A DNA stretch of 64,000 nt, from NCBI RefSeq assembly GCF_900167905.1, contig NZ_FUYZ01000004.1, positions 157,846-221,845 on the forward strand. The letters run 5' to 3'. Shown here one piece after another: positions 59,905-64,000 of the stretch. Below the pieces are notes generated by a model. The model searched no databases and was not told the origin of the DNA. It saw only the letters and a program-made list of their open reading frames with translations. The position numbers were made by a program, and so were the translations under genes. Position 1 is the first letter of the stretch. Every line of letters starts with the position of its first letter. This DNA is from Soonwooa buanensis (lineage in GTDB: Bacteria > Bacteroidota > Bacteroidia > Flavobacteriales > Weeksellaceae).

Positions 59905-61716
59905 TTAGTTATCGTTGCTGGTAATAATGTTGTGAAGCGTTTGTTTTAAACTTTCTAATTGCTCCTTTTTGTCATCCAATTTTTGATAAGTGTCTTTTAA
60001 TAATGGATTTTCTCGCGACGCATTACTAAAGAACGAAATATTGTTATCCAATTTAACAACTTCAGCTTCTAGATCAGCAATTTGATTTTTAATTTTTCTT
60101 GCTTTATCTGTTAACTGATTTTCTGTTAGATTTTCCTCATTTAAGTCAAACTCATTGATTTTGTTAAGCTTAAGCTTGTCTCTCAAAGTTTTGTTAAACT
60201 CTGTATTGATGCCCAATTTATCTTTCGGAACTTTACCGATGGCATTCCATTGGTTTTTGATTTGCTCAATTTTTTCGATGCTACCTTCTTCGTTAGAAAT
60301 CGTTTTTAATTGATCTAAAAGGGCGCGTTTATTTTTGAAATTATCTTTCCAATTGTCGGTTGTTGCGTTGTTTTTGTCACGGAAGTTTTTGAAAAACGTG
60401 TTACAAGCCTCACGGAATTCGTCCCAAACTTTATTAGCTTGCGATCTTGGTACATGTCCAACATGCTTCCAATCTTCTTGTAGTTTTTTGAAAAGTGGGA
60501 CAATAGTTTCCCAGTCTTCCGATAACATATTGTCTTGCGCTGTTTTTATTAAAGCTAATTTCGTTTCTAAATTTTTGATTTGAGAATCTTTTAAATTTTT
60601 ATAAAAACTATTTTTAGCGGTGTTAAAAGCGCGAAGATTTTGTTTGAAATCTGTCCAAGTTTGGTTAGAGACTTTCTTTGGAACACTTCCCGTTTTTAAA
60701 AACTCAAGACGAAGATTTTCAACAGTTTTAATAGCGTTTTGCCAATAATTGTGGTTGACGTTTTGACTAGGTGAAGCAAGTTTTTTTAATTCTTCGATAA
60801 TCTCGGTTTTCTTCGCAAGATTAGCTTCTTGATCTTTTTCTAAATTAGCAAAAAGTTCAGATTTTCTTTCGTGGATTTTTTGCGAAATATCTTTGAATTC
60901 TTCCCAAGTTTTTTCACGGAATTCTTCTGCAACTGGTTCTGCTTCTTCTTTCCAAAGTTTGTGAAGATATTGTAACTCGTTAAGTGCTTTTTGTACCAAA
61001 GGCTCATTAAGAAGCTCTTTGGCGCGATCAATAATATGATTTCGTTTTTCTAGATTGTGGCTGTACTCTTGCTCAAGATATTCTTTGTTAAGATCTAACA
61101 TCTCATTGAACATCTTAAGATGATGGAAGTAGTTGTTATTCAGGTTTTTAAACTCTGATTTTGCAACTTGTCCAGCATTAGACCAAGCTTCTTTAATCTC
61201 ACGAATCGCTTTGAAAAGGTTAGTGCCAGCTTCGGTATTGGTATAAAGATTTTTTAATCTTTCGATGATATCGTGACGTTCTGCTAAGTTTTTAGAATGT
61301 TCTTCTTCTTGCTTTTTGTGGAAGTCATCCATTTTTTCTTTATAAATGTTGACTAAAGCAGAAAGGCGCGACGCCTTTGGATGTTGATAACTGAAGTTGG
61401 CCTCGTCGTTACCTTCTTCTGTGTATTGATGTTTTTTCTCTTCAATTTCGTCATGAATATGAAGATTAGCAGCATCTCTCAGTTGTTGGAATTTTCTCGA
61501 ATGAGAGCCAGCGTCTTTAAGGTTGACAATTTTCTCCAACTCGTCCAATATTTGATCCAAAGACAAGGATTCTATCGGATTTTCTTCGGGCAAAGCTTCT
61601 ATTTCTGCTTCGTAATCGATGTCATCGTGATGATGATTTTGCTCCGAATTGTTTTGAGATTCATCTAAAGATACTTTGTTTTCTTCATTTTCAGGATTTC
61701 CAGTCTCTGTTATCAT
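59905..61716 (-). CDS. DUF349 domain-containing protein
   Basis: A 603-aa cytoplasmic protein with an acidic N-terminal region (about 1-50), then at least four or five DUF349 repeats of about 75 aa, recognisable by W-K-x-(V/I)-G-x-(V/A)-P or WS-N-A-G-Q patterns (EDWKHVGHVPRSQANKVW, then QWNAIGKVPKDK). A coiled-coil C-terminus follows (about 530-600). DUF349 proteins are linked to RNA or nucleic-acid stress responses, but the role is not known. It is first in a two-gene unit. Confidence 0.87.
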   Translation of the reverse strand: MITETGNPENEENKVSLDESQNNSEQNHHHDDIDYEAEIEALPEENPIESLSLDQILDELEKIVNLKDAGSHSRKFQQLRDAANLHIHDEIEEKKHQYTEEGNDEANFSYQHPKASRLSALVNIYKEKMDDFHKKQEEEHSKNLAERHDIIERLKNLYTNTEAGTNLFKAIREIKEAWSNAGQVAKSEFKNLNNNYFHHLKMFNEMLDLNKEYLEQEYSHNLEKRNHIIDRAKELLNEPLVQKALNELQYLHKLWKEEAEPVAEEFREKTWEEFKDISQKIHERKSELFANLEKDQEANLAKKTEIIEELKKLASPSQNVNHNYWQNAIKTVENLRLEFLKTGSVPKKVSNQTWTDFKQNLRAFNTAKNSFYKNLKDSQIKNLETKLALIKTAQDNMLSEDWETIVPLFKKLQEDWKHVGHVPRSQANKVWDEFREACNTFFKNFRDKNNATTDNWKDNFKNKRALLDQLKTISNEEGSIEKIEQIKNQWNAIGKVPKDKLGINTEFNKTLRDKLKLNKINEFDLNEENLTENQLTDKARKIKNQIADLEAEVVKLDNNISFFSNASRENPLLKDTYQKLDDKKEQLESLKQTLHNIITSNDN

Positions 61717-61837
61717 AACCCAACTTTTTATTAGAATAAGAACTTTTTATCGTACTAAATTAATTTTTTTTTATGGAAATAGCCAACTTTTAAGGCTTTT
61801 TTATTAAATCCTTGATATTTGAAACGATTTTTAAAAG

Positions 61838-62566
61838 CTATTTTGTCCAAATTGACCAAGCTTTTTCCGCTTGTTGTTCTAGCATATAATAGCCATTCAT
61901 GGTTATAGCGCCTTGTTTTCTAGCGTTTTTAATGAAAGACGTTTCGGTCGGATTGTAAATCAAATCAATAATATAATGTTGACTAGTCAAAGCCTCAAAA
62001 GGAAATTTTATACAGTCATCAACATTAGGAAAAGTGCCAACTGGCGTACATTGTACAATTAAAAAATGTTCTGAAACAATGTCCGACGTGAGGTTTTCAA
62101 AATTTAATTCAGATTTTCGAGAGACCGTTTTGTAATCGATGTTATGTTTTTCAAGAATAAATTTAACAGCTTTTGCAGCACCGCCATCACCCAAAATAAG
62201 AGCTTTGGTATGATGTGGTTTTTTATGAATCAAAAGACTTTTTTCAAATCCAAAAGCATCTGTATTAAAACCAATTTTTTTGTCATCAATCAATTTGACA
62301 CAGTTAACAGCACCAATTTTTTCGGCTTCTTCACTTAATTCATCCAAAAAAGGAATAATCGCTTCTTTATAAGGAATAGTTACATTAAAACCTTTTAGCT
62401 CTGATGTATTAAATAAGTCACTGATTTTATTTAAATCTTGAACATCAAAAAAGTTGTACGAATGATTTTGTAAGAATAATTTTTTGAATTTTTCTTCAAA
62501 ATATTTTTTTGAGAAAGAGTAGGAGATGTTTTTTCCTAAAAGTCCAAATTGCTGCGCTTGTTCCAT
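61838..62566 (-). CDS. aroE: Shikimate dehydrogenase
   Basis: Reduces 3-dehydroshikimate to shikimate with NADPH. At 242 aa it is a little shorter than E. coli AroE. Substrate residues: Ser near 16 (NISYSFSKKYF), catalytic Lys67 (NVTIPYKEA) and Asp103 (GFNTDAFGF). The NADP domain has LGDGGAAKAVKFIL. It ends with EQQAEKAWSIW, the usual C-terminal helix. A TAACTTTA sequence just upstream (minus strand, near 62571-62578) may be its -7 box; it would be nearly leaderless. Confidence 0.93.
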   Translation of the reverse strand: MEQAQQFGLLGKNISYSFSKKYFEEKFKKLFLQNHSYNFFDVQDLNKISDLFNTSELKGFNVTIPYKEAIIPFLDELSEEAEKIGAVNCVKLIDDKKIGFNTDAFGFEKSLLIHKKPHHTKALILGDGGAAKAVKFILEKHNIDYKTVSRKSELNFENLTSDIVSEHFLIVQCTPVGTFPNVDDCIKFPFEALTSQHYIIDLIYNPTETSFIKNARKQGAITMNGYYMLEQQAEKAWSIWTK

Positions 62567-62583
62567 AGAGTAAAGTTATAAAA

Positions 62584-62609
62584 AAAGACCGAAGAAATCT
62601 CCGGTCTTT
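62584..62609 (-). terminator. Terminator of the endonuclease gene
   Basis: AAAGACCG (62584-62591) pairs with CGGTCTTT (62602-62609), followed on the minus strand by a T-run, right upstream of aroE. Confidence 0.8.
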
Positions 62610-62628
62610 AGTATGATTATTTTCAATA

Positions 62629-64000
62629 TTATTCAACAATAAATTTAGTTGAAGAAGTTGAAGTTTTTAAAATGTACATTCCTTTTGGCAATTTGTTCAA
62701 GTTAAGTTTTTGCTTGTTTTTAACTTGGTTAAAGTTTTGAACTTTTTGACCGTTAAGGTTGTAGATTTCTACATTTTCTGAAGCTTTGATGCCTTCAACA
62801 AAAATCTCCTGATTTTTAACAGGGTTAGGATAAACTTTAATTTTGTTATCAGTATTTTTCACTTCGTCTGTTGCCATTTTTGTATAACAAGTCCAAGATA
62901 AGTTGTCAAGAGATACACGGTTAATGTAAGTTAGATTTTGGTCGATGATTTCTAATTCTACATTTCCTTCAATATTAATATTAGAAATAGTGTAAGTTTT
63001 TTTGCTTGTAGAATAATCGATTGTTCCTACTTTTTGACCATTAACTAAAACGCTAAGACTTCCAGCTTTATCTGTCCCGAAAGGCAAATAAGTTTTAAGA
63101 GAAAGACTTCCGATACCTCCTGTGATTCCTGTTGCTTTTAGATGTCCCGCATTAGTACCACCAGTTTTGATGTTGATTGCTTTGTTAGTATCACCATCGA
63201 TATAGATTTGTTTGTCAGTTCTTGCATTAGTTGCTTCGTAGATAACGCCATTAGTCGACCATTCTCTTAATGAATAAGCTGATGCAGGTGGTTGACTAGG
63301 AACTGGGATGTTGTCGAAAGTTTCGGTACCACAAGTTGTTCCTGTGTTGCCACCATCGCCGTCGCCATTTCCGTTAGATTTTGTAGTTGTTACTTCTATT
63401 GTATTACTAGCCGCAGATACGTTACCAGCAGCATCTTTAGCTTTAACATAGAAAGTGTAAGTTGTTTCTGGTGCTAGACCTGTAATGTTGATGCTGTTAG
63501 TAGAAGCCGTTTGTACATATTCATTATTCATGAAAACTGTATAGTTAGCTACACCAACGTTGTCTGTAGAAGCTGTCCAAGTTAAATTAGCCGCAGTTGA
63601 AGTAACATTGCTAGCTGCCAAATTAGTAGGAACAGTCGGCGCTTGTGTATCGGTAGAAGTTCCACCGTTAAATGAATCTGGCCAAGTGTTTTGTGCATTT
63701 GGACCACCCCAAATAACTGTTGCTAAATAAGGATTATCGATGAAAGGATTTCTGTTTCCTTGCTTGTTAGCAACGATGTTGTTACGTTGTACTTCGAAAG
63801 CAGAAACTGGATCTTCGATGTTCCATTTTAATAAAATATCTGGGAAGTCTGAAGAGTAAGTGCTAGGTCCCATTGTGATGTTAAGAGGCTTACATCTATC
63901 GTTGTAACGCACGTACATATACATAAGGATTCTTGCAACATCACCTTTCCATTCGTCGCCTGGATACCAACCTCCACGACTAGACTTTTGCGCCATTGCG
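62629..64000 (-). CDS. Secreted endonuclease I with FN3 and T9SS sorting domain (5' end off window)
   Basis: Partial: the frame is open to the right edge, so the signal peptide and first part of the nuclease domain are missing. The visible 450-plus aa start inside an endonuclease I domain (WYPGDEWKGDVARILMYMYV, then QRNNIVANKQGNRNPFIDNP). A linker, a fibronectin type III domain (about 118-208), a beta-sandwich region (about 225-370) and a C-terminal Por sorting domain (about 385-455; YPNPVKNQEIFV) follow. It is an extracellular nuclease exported by the type IX system. The codon at 63996 is an internal Met, not a demonstrated start. Confidence 0.87.
   Translation of the reverse strand, partial: AMAQKSSRGGWYPGDEWKGDVARILMYMYVRYNDRCKPLNITMGPSTYSSDFPDILLKWNIEDPVSAFEVQRNNIVANKQGNRNPFIDNPYLATVIWGGPNAQNTWPDSFNGGTSTDTQAPTVPTNLAASNVTSTAANLTWTASTDNVGVANYTVFMNNEYVQTASTNSINITGLAPETTYTFYVKAKDAAGNVSAASNTIEVTTTKSNGNGDGDGGNTGTTCGTETFDNIPVPSQPPASAYSLREWSTNGVIYEATNARTDKQIYIDGDTNKAINIKTGGTNAGHLKATGITGGIGSLSLKTYLPFGTDKAGSLSVLVNGQKVGTIDYSTSKKTYTISNINIEGNVELEIIDQNLTYINRVSLDNLSWTCYTKMATDEVKNTDNKIKVYPNPVKNQEIFVEGIKASENVEIYNLNGQKVQNFNQVKNKQKLNLNKLPKGMYILKTSTSSTKFIVE

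Overview
The window comes from an AT-rich Flavobacteriia chromosome, most likely the Chryseobacterium/Epilithonimonas/Elizabethkingia group (Weeksellaceae). This rests on four things: many promoters with the Bacteroidota -7 element TAnnTTTG and very short 5' leaders; type IX secretion genes (PorP/SprF and three proteins with Por-type C-terminal sorting domains); Flavobacteriia-restricted families (DUF3822, DUF5715, DUF3575, short NuoG); and an AadS-type aminoglycoside adenylyltransferase. I saw no rRNA, tRNA, CRISPR array, transposase or prophage. It reads as ordinary chromosome with some unusual repeats.

Layout. 0.1-9.4 kb, mostly plus strand: pcm-mazG, a LemA/TPM/TPM envelope operon, a KefF-like/KefC-like pair, an M3 peptidase lipoprotein and aadS. 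9.5-20.5 kb, mostly minus: a secreted M4 metalloprotease, an S9 dipeptidyl peptidase, an ABC-F ATPase, a DUF5715 protein and ddl-coaD, with a plus-strand deoxyhypusine synthase-like gene between. 20.8-33.9 kb: a PASTA protein, RluD-type pseudouridine synthase, porP, hemW, a sorting-domain protein, murI converging on DUF3822-rsmD, a thioredoxin operon, NamZ-like DUF1343 divergent from an FtsX-like permease, and a cysteine synthase homologue. 34.1-38.7 kb is a complete cyanophycin locus: isoaspartyl peptidase and cyanophycinase divergent from cyanophycin synthetase. 39-41 kb holds an aquaporin, a small membrane protein and a luciferase-like oxidoreductase. 41.0-55.3 kb is the whole minus-strand nuoA-N operon (complex I), with an outer-membrane beta-barrel gene inserted between nuoF and nuoG. 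55.4-64 kb holds an acetyltransferase-like gene, a zinc metallopeptidase, ribD-yigZ, a DUF349 operon, aroE and a right-truncated endonuclease I gene with a sorting domain.

How the genes work together. Complex I supplies respiratory NADH oxidation. ddl, murI, coaD and the NamZ-like protein touch peptidoglycan and cofactor metabolism. The cyanophycin genes make, cut and finally hydrolyse an Asp/Arg storage polymer in the cytoplasm. The secreted peptidases and nuclease fit a scavenging lifestyle that exports enzymes by the type IX system.

The most unusual signals are non-coding. (1) Five copies of a 110-155 bp GC-rich intergenic element in two subtypes. Their closing stems differ in sequence but stay complementary (GCGGC/GCCGC, GCGAT/ATCGC, GCGTG/CACGC), so they look like one folded family. 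(2) Composite heptanucleotide arrays, (TTATGAA)n-(AAGARMC)n-(CAACYRT)n, seen twice, plus degenerate 7-nt-periodic spacers at several junctions of the nuo operon. (3) Very compact regulation: promoters inside neighbouring genes or terminator hairpins, terminators inside convergent coding ends, and -7 boxes only 4-5 nt from start codons.
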